Shown piece after piece: positions 8,433 to 16,536 of a stretch of DNA of 52,467 nucleotides (position 1 is the stretch's first letter; each line of letters starts with the position of its first letter). The stretch covers positions 1-52,467 of the forward strand of contig CAJWYM010000016.1 in NCBI GenBank assembly GCA_913049555.1, given 5' to 3'. Source of the stretch: an uncultured Opitutia bacterium. Lineage in GTDB: Bacteria > Verrucomicrobiota > Verrucomicrobiia > Opitutales > CAJWYM01. The notes below the pieces were generated by a model. That model was given only the letters and a program-made list of their open reading frames with translations, did not search any database and had not been told where the DNA came from. The position numbers and the translations under genes were made by a program.

Positions 8433-10420
8433 TATGCTGCCTCCTTTACATCGGTTTCACTAGAAACAATATCTGTAGCATCTACATTAGGTTTTTTCTT
8501 TACAAGTAATCCTACACACAAAACTGTAATAATAGGTCCTACAGATGCCATAGCCAAAATTCCAAAACCGTCGATCGCATTTGTTTTAGTTCCAATTCCT
8601 AGACCCATCGCTAAAACTAAAGGAACGGTGATAGGTCCTGTAGTTACCCCTGCACTGTCCCAACCAAAATTCACAAACTCCTCGGAAGAAATCAAAGTAA
8701 TGGGGATTAATAACATATAAGGAGGAATTAAAAGATACCACAATTCAAGACCATAGGCGATTTTAGCAACACCAGTCGCAATTCCACAAGCCACACCAAT
8801 AGCTACAGACTGCATCAACAAGTTTTTCTTGAACGCACCAACAGTAATCTGTTCCACTGTTGATCCCAAAGCATTTAATGCAGGCTCAGCTAGAGTAGCT
8901 CCGTAACCAAGTATAAAGGCGAAGATAATTGCAACCGCTTTTCCGGTGTTCTCGTTGAATAAAGGCTGGACCATGCCATTCATTTCCCAAGGGATAATCG
9001 CATTGAATGCACCTACAATGTTAGCACCCAATTGATCCCCTAGAGGAGTTAGTCCCAAGCCGATCCCTAGATTAAATAGAGTCATCCCTGCGATTGCACA
9101 GGCAATACCTACAAATAGATCCCCTAAATATTTAGGTTTTTGGCGCAAACCTAAAATTAAAACTAACAACAAGATAGTACATAGAGGTATAATTGCCCAT
9201 AATGCACCCTCTAAAGCACCATTTGTAACGTCATCATAGAAGACTTCGAATTTTAGACCATTCGTAAATAGTTCACCTATATCCGTACCCGGCTTCCAAA
9301 TTTCATCAGGGGCAGTGGCCCCTTCTGGTTGTCTAAGATAAACGATCTCAGCATCTTTGAGATGCAACTTTCCTTCTATAATCTCTGGGCTTCCTCCCTT
9401 AATTTGAGTTACAAAACTATCCGGTAAAATTTCGCCATTTTTATAGGAGGCCAAATCCTCTTGGGTAACAGGAATAAAATCAGAGGATTGTGCAGCAGCA
9501 GATTCTTTGGCAGCTTTTACTTCCAATACTTTAATTTTAGCAATTTCTAAGTTTTCAGCAGAAAAATTATTTCCGGTGTAGTAATCCCCTTTAGAATGTA
9601 AGACTAAACTTAAGGTTAGTACAGCTAAAATCGGAAATATAGAGGCTAGAGTTACCACTCCAAAACCCATATTGTTTGAATCGCCGCTTGAAACAGACCT
9701 ACAAACACCAATCCCGAGTGAAAGAACCAATGGAACCGTCACAGGTCCTGTAGTAACTGCCCCGCAATCCCAAGCAAGGCCTAAAACAACTTTTAGAACT
9801 TCAGCATGCGGGCCTAATTGAAAATAAAGAGTCAATGCAGTGAGTAAGGAAACTCCAACAACAATAAAAGGCTTTAAAGACCAGCCTTTGTAAAACCTCA
9901 AAACTCCTAATAAAACAGCTAGACCGACTCCGATACCTACACTATTTACAAGCGTGCTTGAGTGGGTATTTAGAAGAGTCCATAGTAGGGGTGCACGTGT
10001 TGGGTCCACACCAGCTCCAGCTTGTTTTAAAACCCCAATAGCAGGTTCAGCAAAAGTTGCGAAAGCCCCGAGCACAAAAGCAAAAATCAAACTGGATACA
10101 ATGCATGGCAGTCCCAGTATTTTTTTTCGAGGCAATGTAGAGCCTAGAACATCACCGAGAGGCATGAGCCCCAGTCTCAGTCCCTCCATAAAAAAAGCTA
10201 AGCCAAGTATGACAATGAAAATACCAATTGCTATGGTTAATGAATAAACAATCGGAAGTCCAATAATGAAAACCTGAAAGAAAATCATATATGCAATTAC
10301 AAACCAGACACACTGTAATTGTTCTACAACCTTGTCTCTCATGTAGGGCCACAAAATTCCAAGTGTTTCTCCGAAACTAAGTTTGAGTTTATTTTTATCG
10401 TAGTTTTGCTCAGCAGACAT
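8432..10420 (-). CDS. DUF1538 family membrane transporter (duplicated)
   Basis: The 662-residue integral membrane protein consists of two homologous halves. Three motifs repeat: GLRLGLMPLGD (about 83-93) and GIGLGLTPLGD (about 460); FATFAEPAI and GATLAEPAL; and GAVTTGPVTVPLVLSLGIG and GVTTGPITVPLVLAMGLGIG. The halves are joined by an extended soluble segment at about residues 285-400, rich in Ala, Lys and Glu. The family is presumed to be a permease; the substrate is not known. It precedes the triple PII-like gene with a one-base overlap. AAAGAG stands eight bases or so before the ATG. The conserved TTGP and AEPA motifs in both halves suggest a pseudo-symmetric transport path. Confidence 0.85.
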   Translation of the reverse strand: MSAEQNYDKNKLKLSFGETLGILWPYMRDKVVEQLQCVWFVIAYMIFFQVFIIGLPIVYSLTIAIGIFIVILGLAFFMEGLRLGLMPLGDVLGSTLPRKKILGLPCIVSSLIFAFVLGAFATFAEPAIGVLKQAGAGVDPTRAPLLWTLLNTHSSTLVNSVGIGVGLAVLLGVLRFYKGWSLKPFIVVGVSLLTALTLYFQLGPHAEVLKVVLGLAWDCGAVTTGPVTVPLVLSLGIGVCRSVSSGDSNNMGFGVVTLASIFPILAVLTLSLVLHSKGDYYTGNNFSAENLEIAKIKVLEVKAAKESAAAQSSDFIPVTQEDLASYKNGEILPDSFVTQIKGGSPEIIEGKLHLKDAEIVYLRQPEGATAPDEIWKPGTDIGELFTNGLKFEVFYDDVTNGALEGALWAIIPLCTILLLVLILGLRQKPKYLGDLFVGIACAIAGMTLFNLGIGLGLTPLGDQLGANIVGAFNAIIPWEMNGMVQPLFNENTGKAVAIIFAFILGYGATLAEPALNALGSTVEQITVGAFKKNLLMQSVAIGVACGIATGVAKIAYGLELWYLLIPPYMLLIPITLISSEEFVNFGWDSAGVTTGPITVPLVLAMGLGIGTKTNAIDGFGILAMASVGPIITVLCVGLLVKKKPNVDATDIVSSETDVKEAA

Positions 10421-10527
10421 ACTAACTCTTTGGGTAGACGATTATTATTTGGGGTTAAAGATACTTTTTTACAATGCGTTTGACATTGTAGCAACCTAAA
10501 AATGGTTTAAATTGCTAAAAGTTAGAG

Positions 10528-11634
10528 CTACAAACTCCAGAGGGCATTTTCTCCATTCAAAAACACCGAATCCATTTGTTTTGTGACCGTGATTGGGAAA
10601 GACCAGACAACGCCTATTTGTCCCAATGGAGCGGCACCAATGATAAAATAATCACCAGTTAAAACTTCGGAAAAGTTTGCTTTTCCTTGAATGTTCGAAC
10701 TTGCCCAAGCAACACTAGAAAGCGAAACAGCTCTACGAATTTGATTTGCTACATCTGGATATTCATAAGGGTTTTTAATTGATCGAGCCCAAAGTTCACC
10801 GATACTGGAAACGTTGTGAGTTTCCAGTAAATTACCATCCATGGAAGCAATTAATTCATCGATCGGTTGGGCAGAGATGTAAAAAGTAGTAAAAAAAGCC
10901 ATACTTTTTTTACCATTTAAATAGTTCACTTCCGCTACAGAGGAGAAGTCCACTGGAATCGGAATTTCATATTTTGGGACTGGTATAATTCTTACAGGTT
11001 TTATTTCAACGGGTTTAGTTAACACTTTGGACCCTTTAAGAACTGGAGCTTTCAAACCGAGCCTTTTTTCCAATTCTAATAACCTAAGCTTCAAATCAGA
11101 ATTCTCTTTAATAAGCGCCTGCATTTGAGAGGTTGAATTAGTTTGAGCGACCAATTCTTTTTGATTAGAGAGTTGATTTATTTCTAAATTTTCCTCTAGT
11201 TTCTTTTCTAGTTGATTGTTAGATTTATAAATAACCCCTTCCTCTTGATTTTCAATATCTGATAAAATATCAATAGCGCTACCAGAAGTTGTAGAACCTT
11301 TGGAGTGACCGCTGGGTATAAAATTATCCTCTTTATTGAGAGGCGATCGGTCAACAGAATCAGAAACTGAAATGGATGGAGAATCAATGGTTGTATCATC
11401 CAAGAAGAAATCATCTAAAGAAAAATCTTCTTCAATAGAATTAGATTTCAACAAATTGTCTTGATTGGAGAATGACTCTGCATCTGCTGCGAATAGATCT
11501 GCTTCAAAGTTGAATTCTTCATCAATAAATTCCTCACTATCTCCAAAACAACTAACAATGAATAAAGTGGAGAAAATAGAAACAAAATTGCATAAATAGT
11601 GTTTAAAATGTTTGTTTGTATTTTTAAATTTCAA
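10528..11634 (-). CDS. Putative lipoprotein with acidic N-terminus and coiled coil
   Basis: The 368-residue product starts with a basic stretch and a hydrophobic segment ending in a lipobox-like FIVSC (Cys about residue 29), so it is probably a lipoprotein. Residues 30-130 are strongly acidic and Ser-rich. Residues 140-195 are predicted coiled coil (IKENSDLKLRLLELEKRLG). A Pro/Val-rich linker leads to a folded C-terminal domain at about 220-368 that I do not recognise. The start is TTG: an in-frame TAG lies a few codons upstream and no ATG occurs before the signal segment. No function can be assigned. It lies 107 bases upstream of DUF1538 on the same strand. Confidence 0.65.
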   Translation of the reverse strand: MKFKNTNKHFKHYLCNFVSIFSTLFIVSCFGDSEEFIDEEFNFEADLFAADAESFSNQDNLLKSNSIEEDFSLDDFFLDDTTIDSPSISVSDSVDRSPLNKEDNFIPSGHSKGSTTSGSAIDILSDIENQEEGVIYKSNNQLEKKLEENLEINQLSNQKELVAQTNSTSQMQALIKENSDLKLRLLELEKRLGLKAPVLKGSKVLTKPVEIKPVRIIPVPKYEIPIPVDFSSVAEVNYLNGKKSMAFFTTFYISAQPIDELIASMDGNLLETHNVSSIGELWARSIKNPYEYPDVANQIRRAVSLSSVAWASSNIQGKANFSEVLTGDYFIIGAAPLGQIGVVWSFPITVTKQMDSVFLNGENALWSL

Positions 11635-11782
11635 AATAAAAATCTATTAGGTAGTTTAGTAACAAATCAAAAACCTACTATAATCAGAAATTTAAGGATT
11701 TCGGCAAGCCAATAAACAATACCACTTGTAAATTCAGTAAATATCTGATCTTATGAAATTCTATTATTATATTTTGAATATT

Positions 11783-11959
11783 ATGAGCGACCATCACTCC
11801 GAAAACGACGAAGAATCCTCAAATTGGGTGGATCTCGAATCAACCAACGAAAATGCATCCCTACCACTCGGTGCAGTTCCCTACATTCTTTTAGGTATTG
11901 TTGTCCTTTTTATTGTTTGCATACGTCTTTACATCGTCTCTTCGAATGCATCTCACTAA
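11783..11959 (+). CDS. Small single-pass membrane protein, 58 residues
   Basis: The product has an acidic N-terminal half (MSDHHSENDEESSNWVDLES) and one membrane helix (AVPYILLGIVVLFIVCIRLYIV). The frame is open from an earlier ATG at 11753, but the internal ATG gives the more natural start, since the extra ten residues are an AT-rich translated leader. It is convergent with folC, with only 16 bases between the stops. I do not recognise a family; the layout of acidic head and a single helix near the C-terminus suggests a membrane-anchored accessory protein. Confidence 0.55.
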   Translation: MSDHHSENDEESSNWVDLESTNENASLPLGAVPYILLGIVVLFIVCIRLYIVSSNASH

Positions 11960-11975
11960 AAAATTTTTCCAAGTC

Positions 11976-13277
11976 TTACCTTAAATCATTAAAACCTAGT
12001 CTCGAGGTTTTATTTTCGCAGTTTGAAAGTGCTTTGAAAAGTTCGCCTATTAGATAGATTGAGCCTGTAAACAGAATGGGTTTGTCTTGAGTATAATTGT
12101 CGATGAATTCCCCATCACTAAATAAGTTGTTGATTTCATGATGGTAGACCTTTCCTTTAAAATTTAGTGGTAAAGACTCTTTAAGATTTGCATATCCACA
12201 TGCATTCGGTTGGTCAGGAACTAGAAAGTGAAAAGATTCTGCATATTTTGCAAGCATCGGAACTAGTATTTTAGATCGATCCTCCCCAACTACTCCCAGA
12301 AATATATCTAATTTCTCTCCTTTCAATTCCAAATCAACAAGCAATGCCAGTTCTTGTGTAAGAAAATGAGCTCCTGCCTGATTATGAGTAGCATCAAAAA
12401 TCAATCGAACTCGATTTTTATAACTTATTTTTTGCCATCTTGCAGCCCATTCTACATTTAAGAGGGCATGTTTACGGTTCTTTTCATTGAAAGGGATAGA
12501 ATTAGAAAGAACTTCAGTTACTAGGATAGCGAGACCAGTGTTTAAACGCTGACACTTTCCATCCAAGGAACAAAGTGGAATTTCCTCTGGATCAGTCCAA
12601 CGATCCGTATAAGTGAACATTCGACTGCTTAAAAATACTGCCTTCTCTGAAAAGACCTTTAAAAGATTCGTTTGCATAAAGCCAACAATGACGGGAACGT
12701 TTGCTTTAATGATTCCGGCTTTTTCTTTCGCTATTAGATCCTCGGTGTTCCCTAAAATATCACAGTGATCTAACCCGATAGAGGTAATGACTGAAGCAAT
12801 AGGATTTAAAATATTTGTAGAATCGAGCCTACCCCCTAATCCAGTCTCAATAATTGCTAAATCCACTTGTTCTCTTTTGAAATAAAGAAATGCTAATGCA
12901 GTTATAAATTCAAAAAATGTAGGATAATCTTCAGACCCTACTCCAATGATCGGATCAATAATGGATCTAATTTGCTCCACCATCTCAATCAAATCTTCAA
13001 CTGGAATAGGAACACGATTGGTCTGTACTCGTTCTCCTAAATAAATCAGATGAGGCGATGTAAACAGGCCCACTTTCAATCCCTGAAATCGATACATAGA
13101 TTCTAAAATAGCAGCGGTAGAACCTTTACCATTAGTCCCGGCTATATGAATAGATTTGAATGATTTTTCAGGGTTGCCCAATAATTTTGAAAGCAACCGC
13201 ATTCGATCTAAACCATACTTGGAACCTCGATTTCTGAGTTGAAATAAGAAATTACAAGTTCTCTCGTAAGGTTTCAA
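11976..13277 (-). CDS. folC: Folylpolyglutamate synthase / dihydrofolate synthase
   Basis: FolC ligates glutamate to dihydropteroate and to folates using ATP. The 433-residue protein shows the Mur-ligase-type P-loop AGTNGKGST (about 46-54), the LFTSPHL motif, the ETGLGGRLDSTN block (about 142-153), SIGLDHCDILGNT and the late FDATHNQAG motif. The start is TTG at 13277: the family N-terminus (Y-x-x-x-x-x-FLFQLRNRGSKYGLDRMRLL) requires these residues and the next Met is internal at residue 26. It begins 11 bases after accD stops, an arrangement (accD-folC) common in bacteria, so the two are probably cotranscribed. Confidence 0.95.
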   Translation of the reverse strand: MKPYERTCNFLFQLRNRGSKYGLDRMRLLSKLLGNPEKSFKSIHIAGTNGKGSTAAILESMYRFQGLKVGLFTSPHLIYLGERVQTNRVPIPVEDLIEMVEQIRSIIDPIIGVGSEDYPTFFEFITALAFLYFKREQVDLAIIETGLGGRLDSTNILNPIASVITSIGLDHCDILGNTEDLIAKEKAGIIKANVPVIVGFMQTNLLKVFSEKAVFLSSRMFTYTDRWTDPEEIPLCSLDGKCQRLNTGLAILVTEVLSNSIPFNEKNRKHALLNVEWAARWQKISYKNRVRLIFDATHNQAGAHFLTQELALLVDLELKGEKLDIFLGVVGEDRSKILVPMLAKYAESFHFLVPDQPNACGYANLKESLPLNFKGKVYHHEINNLFSDGEFIDNYTQDKPILFTGSIYLIGELFKALSNCENKTSRLGFNDLR

Positions 13278-13288
13278 AGAGGAAATCT

Positions 13289-14167
13289 TTAAGATTGAAT
13301 CGCTTTAGTAGATTTTGAATGACTTGAAGTAAACGCTTTTATAAAATGAGAAATCCGACTTTTCATCTGATGCCTATGAACAATTTGGTCTAGAAGTCCT
13401 CTCTCTAATAAAAATTCAGAAGTTTGAAATCCATCAGGTAAATCTTGATTGGTTGTTTCTTTAATCACACGTGCTCCTGCAAATCCTATTAAGGCCCCAG
13501 GCTCTGCAAGAATCACATCCCCAAGGGATGCATAACTTGCCATAACACCCGCCATAGTAGGATTGGTCAAAATAGAAATGTAAGGCAATCCAGCGTTGGA
13601 TAATTGAGCCAAGGCTGCAGAAGTCTTACCCATTTGCATGAGGCTCAAAATCCCCTCTTGCATTCTGGCTCCACCAGATGCGGAAACAACAATAACGGGA
13701 GTTTTATTCTCAATCCCTCTTTCAATAGCCCGAGTTATTTTTTCTCCTGCTACAGAGCCCATACTTGCTCCTTGAAACCTGAAATCCATAACCGCTATAC
13801 TAACAGGGTCTCCATTCACTTTTCCAATTCCAGAAAAAACACTGTCTCTTAAACCGGTCTTTTCTTGATAAGCTTTAATTTTTTCCAAATAAGAAGCTTT
13901 GCTGTTCCCTTTGAATCTTAATGGATCTACGGAGGTCAAATCCCCATCCATTTCATCAAAAGTCCCCTCATCAAGAAGTAAATCCATTCGCTTTTGAGCG
14001 GGTAATTGAAAATGATACTCGCTTCCAGGAACGACCATCCAGTTTTCCTCAAGCTCCTTAATATAGATAATCTTATTGGTTTTAGGGCATTTAGTCCACA
14101 AACCTTTAGGTATATCCTTTTTCTTTACTTGAACAGTTGAATATTTTGGTTTTCCAAATAGTGCCAT
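13289..14167 (-). CDS. accD: Acetyl-CoA carboxylase carboxyltransferase beta subunit
   Basis: AccD, with AccA, transfers the carboxyl group from biotin to acetyl-CoA to give malonyl-CoA for fatty acid synthesis. The 292-residue protein has the family start ([20 protein letters not shown]), the crotonase-like core with SGGARMQEG (about 165) and [11 protein letters not shown], and [12 protein letters not shown]. The N-terminal zinc finger is degenerate: of the four cysteines only Cys27 remains, and the others are replaced by Thr30, Val46 and Ser49. The surrounding residues (YIKELEEN) are kept, so this is not a frameshift. It lies between comF and folC, three bases after the comF stop. Confidence 0.95.
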   Translation of the reverse strand: MALFGKPKYSTVQVKKKDIPKGLWTKCPKTNKIIYIKELEENWMVVPGSEYHFQLPAQKRMDLLLDEGTFDEMDGDLTSVDPLRFKGNSKASYLEKIKAYQEKTGLRDSVFSGIGKVNGDPVSIAVMDFRFQGASMGSVAGEKITRAIERGIENKTPVIVVSASGGARMQEGILSLMQMGKTSAALAQLSNAGLPYISILTNPTMAGVMASYASLGDVILAEPGALIGFAGARVIKETTNQDLPDGFQTSEFLLERGLLDQIVHRHQMKSRISHFIKAFTSSHSKSTKAIQS

Positions 14168-14170
14168 AAC

Positions 14171-14890
14171 TTATCCGTGTCCTAAAGTTGCTACATATAA
14201 ATTGTTATTATTGTACTTCTGTAGAATATCGCAGCAAGACCCCACAGTTGCACCTGTTGTAAATACATCATCAAAGACAATCCACTTACGATCAAAATCT
14301 AAAACAAAATTATCCACAATAGCAAAAGCATTTTTTACATTCCTGATTCGCTCGGATCGATTTAATTTAGTTTGAGTCTGAGTTTTCCTAGTTCTAATTA
14401 AAACATCGGCAACCTCGCAACTAGAAATTTCTTCACTGATCCATTTACAAACCAACAAGCTCTGATTGTATCCTCTCTCTTTATAACTGGAACGAAACAA
14501 TGGAACTGGTATCAAAGTTGATTCTTCAAGATAATCATAAAAGGAAAGATTGGATCTGAGTAATTTTAAAAAGTCCTCTTTTAAATAAGAGCCCTTTTTG
14601 TACTTGAGTTGGTGGATAAATTCTCGCTCTAAGGATCTCATTAAAAATAAAGATCTTGCACCTCGATAAGAAAATTTTCCAGCCTCACATTCAGAACAAA
14701 CTGCAGACTCGATCGTATTCCCATGAAAGGGACGGCCACAAACTTTACAAAAAGATTCATTGATTGTGTGGAATCCATTTAAGCATTCATCACAATGATG
14801 GCGATTCGAATGGCACAGCATCGGTGCGTCACAAATTTGACAACTTCTAGGATATATAAAATCCAAACAATAATTAAATACGGACTTCAT
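14171..14890 (-). CDS. comF: ComF family phosphoribosyltransferase-like protein
   Basis: The N-terminal 70 residues hold a zinc-finger-like Cys/His set (YPRSCQICDAP, HCDEC, CKVCGRPF, CSEC). The C-terminal half carries the family ERGYNQS motif and the phosphoribosyl-pyrophosphate loop WIVFDDVFTTGATV near residue 206. ComF proteins act in natural transformation in some bacteria; in others the role is unknown. The frame extends seven codons further to a TTG at 14911, but the ATG at 14890 gives the normal N-terminus (MKSVFNYCLDFIYP) and a 17-base overlap with the CPBP gene upstream. It is followed three bases later by accD. Confidence 0.88.
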   Translation of the reverse strand: MKSVFNYCLDFIYPRSCQICDAPMLCHSNRHHCDECLNGFHTINESFCKVCGRPFHGNTIESAVCSECEAGKFSYRGARSLFLMRSLEREFIHQLKYKKGSYLKEDFLKLLRSNLSFYDYLEESTLIPVPLFRSSYKERGYNQSLLVCKWISEEISSCEVADVLIRTRKTQTQTKLNRSERIRNVKNAFAIVDNFVLDFDRKWIVFDDVFTTGATVGSCCDILQKYNNNNLYVATLGHG

Positions 14891-16007
14891 TTTGTTTTTT
14901 ATAAGCAACAAAACAGTAAAAATACAAATTTAAAACCACCAACAAAATTCCACAAGCGAGGCCATCAGTTATTTTACCACTTCCCCAAAACCAAGATTGT
15001 CCATGGTCCTGCAAAATCCACAACCTTTTAAAAAACAACATACCGAAAACTAATCCAGCATGAAGCCCTATAGAACGGATGATAGAATTTTCTTTTAATA
15101 CGAAATAATTAAGTAATAAGCTTAGTAAGCCTAAATTTAAAAACAGGATCCATTCGAAATTTTTGAAAATCCCTAAAAGAGTCCACAAACCCACATAGAA
15201 TCCACTCACGATAGAAACGGGTTGCGATTCGTCCCATAGGAAATCCGGGAATTTGAAATGACAATAAGAAAAAAAGATAGCAGCCAAAAAGATTGCATAA
15301 AAAGGACTGAACATTGTATAAAAAATTCGAAAAACCAAACCCCTGAAAACAATTTCCTCTAAAAATCCGATGAGGGCACCACTAATAAAAGACAGTGATA
15401 TCACTTCAATAATCCTTATAAATGTTATCTCATTTCTCTCAATAATTGAAAAAGAGGTAATTTGTCCAATAAACAGTATTCCCACCAACAAAACCCCAAT
15501 TACCCATCCTTTAAAAAAGATGAATTTGCTTTTTTTATTCCTTAAATCTAATCCTAAAACCAATAACATTCGAAATACTTCCAAGGACAGGATTTGAAAA
15601 TACTGGAACAAGCATTTCAATCGATTCCGTTTGAGAGGATTTTTTAGATTATGGAACAATGAATCGTAGGAGAGTAATTTACACTTTGTTAATAACCACG
15701 GAAAAAACAGAATAATTGGCAACCACCGAATCCTATCAAAATAATCCGCATAACTTTTACCAGATAAGTAACTAAAAACTTTTGCAAACCATCCTTGAAA
15801 TCCAGCGAGGTCGGAATCAATTGGAGGGAAAAAGCTGTAAATTATTAAAACTCCATGATAAACAAAAGGTGAAATAAGAGCAGACAGAAAGATGGCTCCA
15901 ATATAAAAAATAAACAACAAACGAATCCCTTCGCTTGAAAATTCCTGTTTATTCAAACCAAATAAAATAAAACTACGATTTCTCTTCTTATTTTTAAGAA
16001 ACACCAT
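14874..16007 (-). CDS. CPBP family intramembrane metalloprotease
   Basis: The protein has about eight membrane segments and the CPBP/CAAX-protease motif LEEIVFRG (Glu-Glu at about 217-218 from this ATG). A second motif with His in FFSYCHFKFPD follows about 33 residues later, and a third block near LNLGLL. These residues bind the metal in the Rce1-like family. The substrate is unknown. An in-frame TTG four codons upstream (16019) is an alternative start. It lies eight to twenty bases after the DUF5069 gene and overlaps comF, so it is part of a minus-strand run from 16474 to 11976. Confidence 0.85.
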   Translation of the reverse strand: MVFLKNKKRNRSFILFGLNKQEFSSEGIRLLFIFYIGAIFLSALISPFVYHGVLIIYSFFPPIDSDLAGFQGWFAKVFSYLSGKSYADYFDRIRWLPIILFFPWLLTKCKLLSYDSLFHNLKNPLKRNRLKCLFQYFQILSLEVFRMLLVLGLDLRNKKSKFIFFKGWVIGVLLVGILFIGQITSFSIIERNEITFIRIIEVISLSFISGALIGFLEEIVFRGLVFRIFYTMFSPFYAIFLAAIFFSYCHFKFPDFLWDESQPVSIVSGFYVGLWTLLGIFKNFEWILFLNLGLLSLLLNYFVLKENSIIRSIGLHAGLVFGMLFFKRLWILQDHGQSWFWGSGKITDGLACGILLVVLNLYFYCFVAYKKQNEVRI

Positions 16008-16027
16008 CTTATTGGCCAACTGAAAAC

Positions 16028-16474
16028 CTACAAACGTCCTTCATCTACATCAATCATGTCAGCGAATGAAATTAGATCTTTTCGATCCGATATCCCCATG
16101 GTCATTTTTACCTCCTCTAATTTCTCGCGCCCCATTTCACTCATTCCCATCTGAACTAATTTGCGATTCCAAATAGCAATATTCAAATTTTCGGGAAAAA
16201 GATCCTTCAAGCGTTTGTCTAACTCCGTATTATCTTTACTCGTTTTTACAATCTCCACAACATCCGCAGACTCAATTCCTAAATGCAAGCAAAGGAAGCC
16301 ATCAAAACCTTTAGTATAATTTCTCTGGTAACTTTTGGGCAACGCTCCGCTCAAGGATTTTCTAATTTTGGCAATAAACCTTGGTAAATGAAGCAAACCA
16401 CTTGAATGCGGTATATAGGGAGAAGGTAAATCTTTTAGAATTTCTCCTGTCGGTCCTAAATTCTCTGTGCTCAT
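16028..16474 (-). CDS. DUF5069 family protein
   Basis: The 148-residue soluble protein has the family pattern: a start region LKDLPSPYIPHSSGLLHLPRFIAKIR, then YQRNYTKGFDGFLCLHLGI, and a C-terminal helical part with IWNRKLVQMGMSEMGREKLEE. This domain of unknown function is frequent in Verrucomicrobiota and is often found as a small standalone gene. It is the first gene of the minus-strand run containing the CPBP protease, comF, accD and folC, and it diverges from the ABC exporter gene 62 bases away. Confidence 0.75.
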   Translation of the reverse strand: MSTENLGPTGEILKDLPSPYIPHSSGLLHLPRFIAKIRKSLSGALPKSYQRNYTKGFDGFLCLHLGIESADVVEIVKTSKDNTELDKRLKDLFPENLNIAIWNRKLVQMGMSEMGREKLEEVKMTMGISDRKDLISFADMIDVDEGRL

Positions 16475-16536
16475 AAATTTCTATTAATCTTTTTTATCTT
16501 CTTGTTTTCAATTTCTAGAACTTCATTCTAGTAACA

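Noticed and set aside
14000-14100. Frameshift as explanation for the missing AccD cysteines
   Set aside because: Residues on both sides and between the altered positions match the family in the same frame.
14795-15031. Plus-strand ORF of 78 codons across the comF/CPBP junction
   Set aside because: It is antisense to two well-supported overlapping genes.
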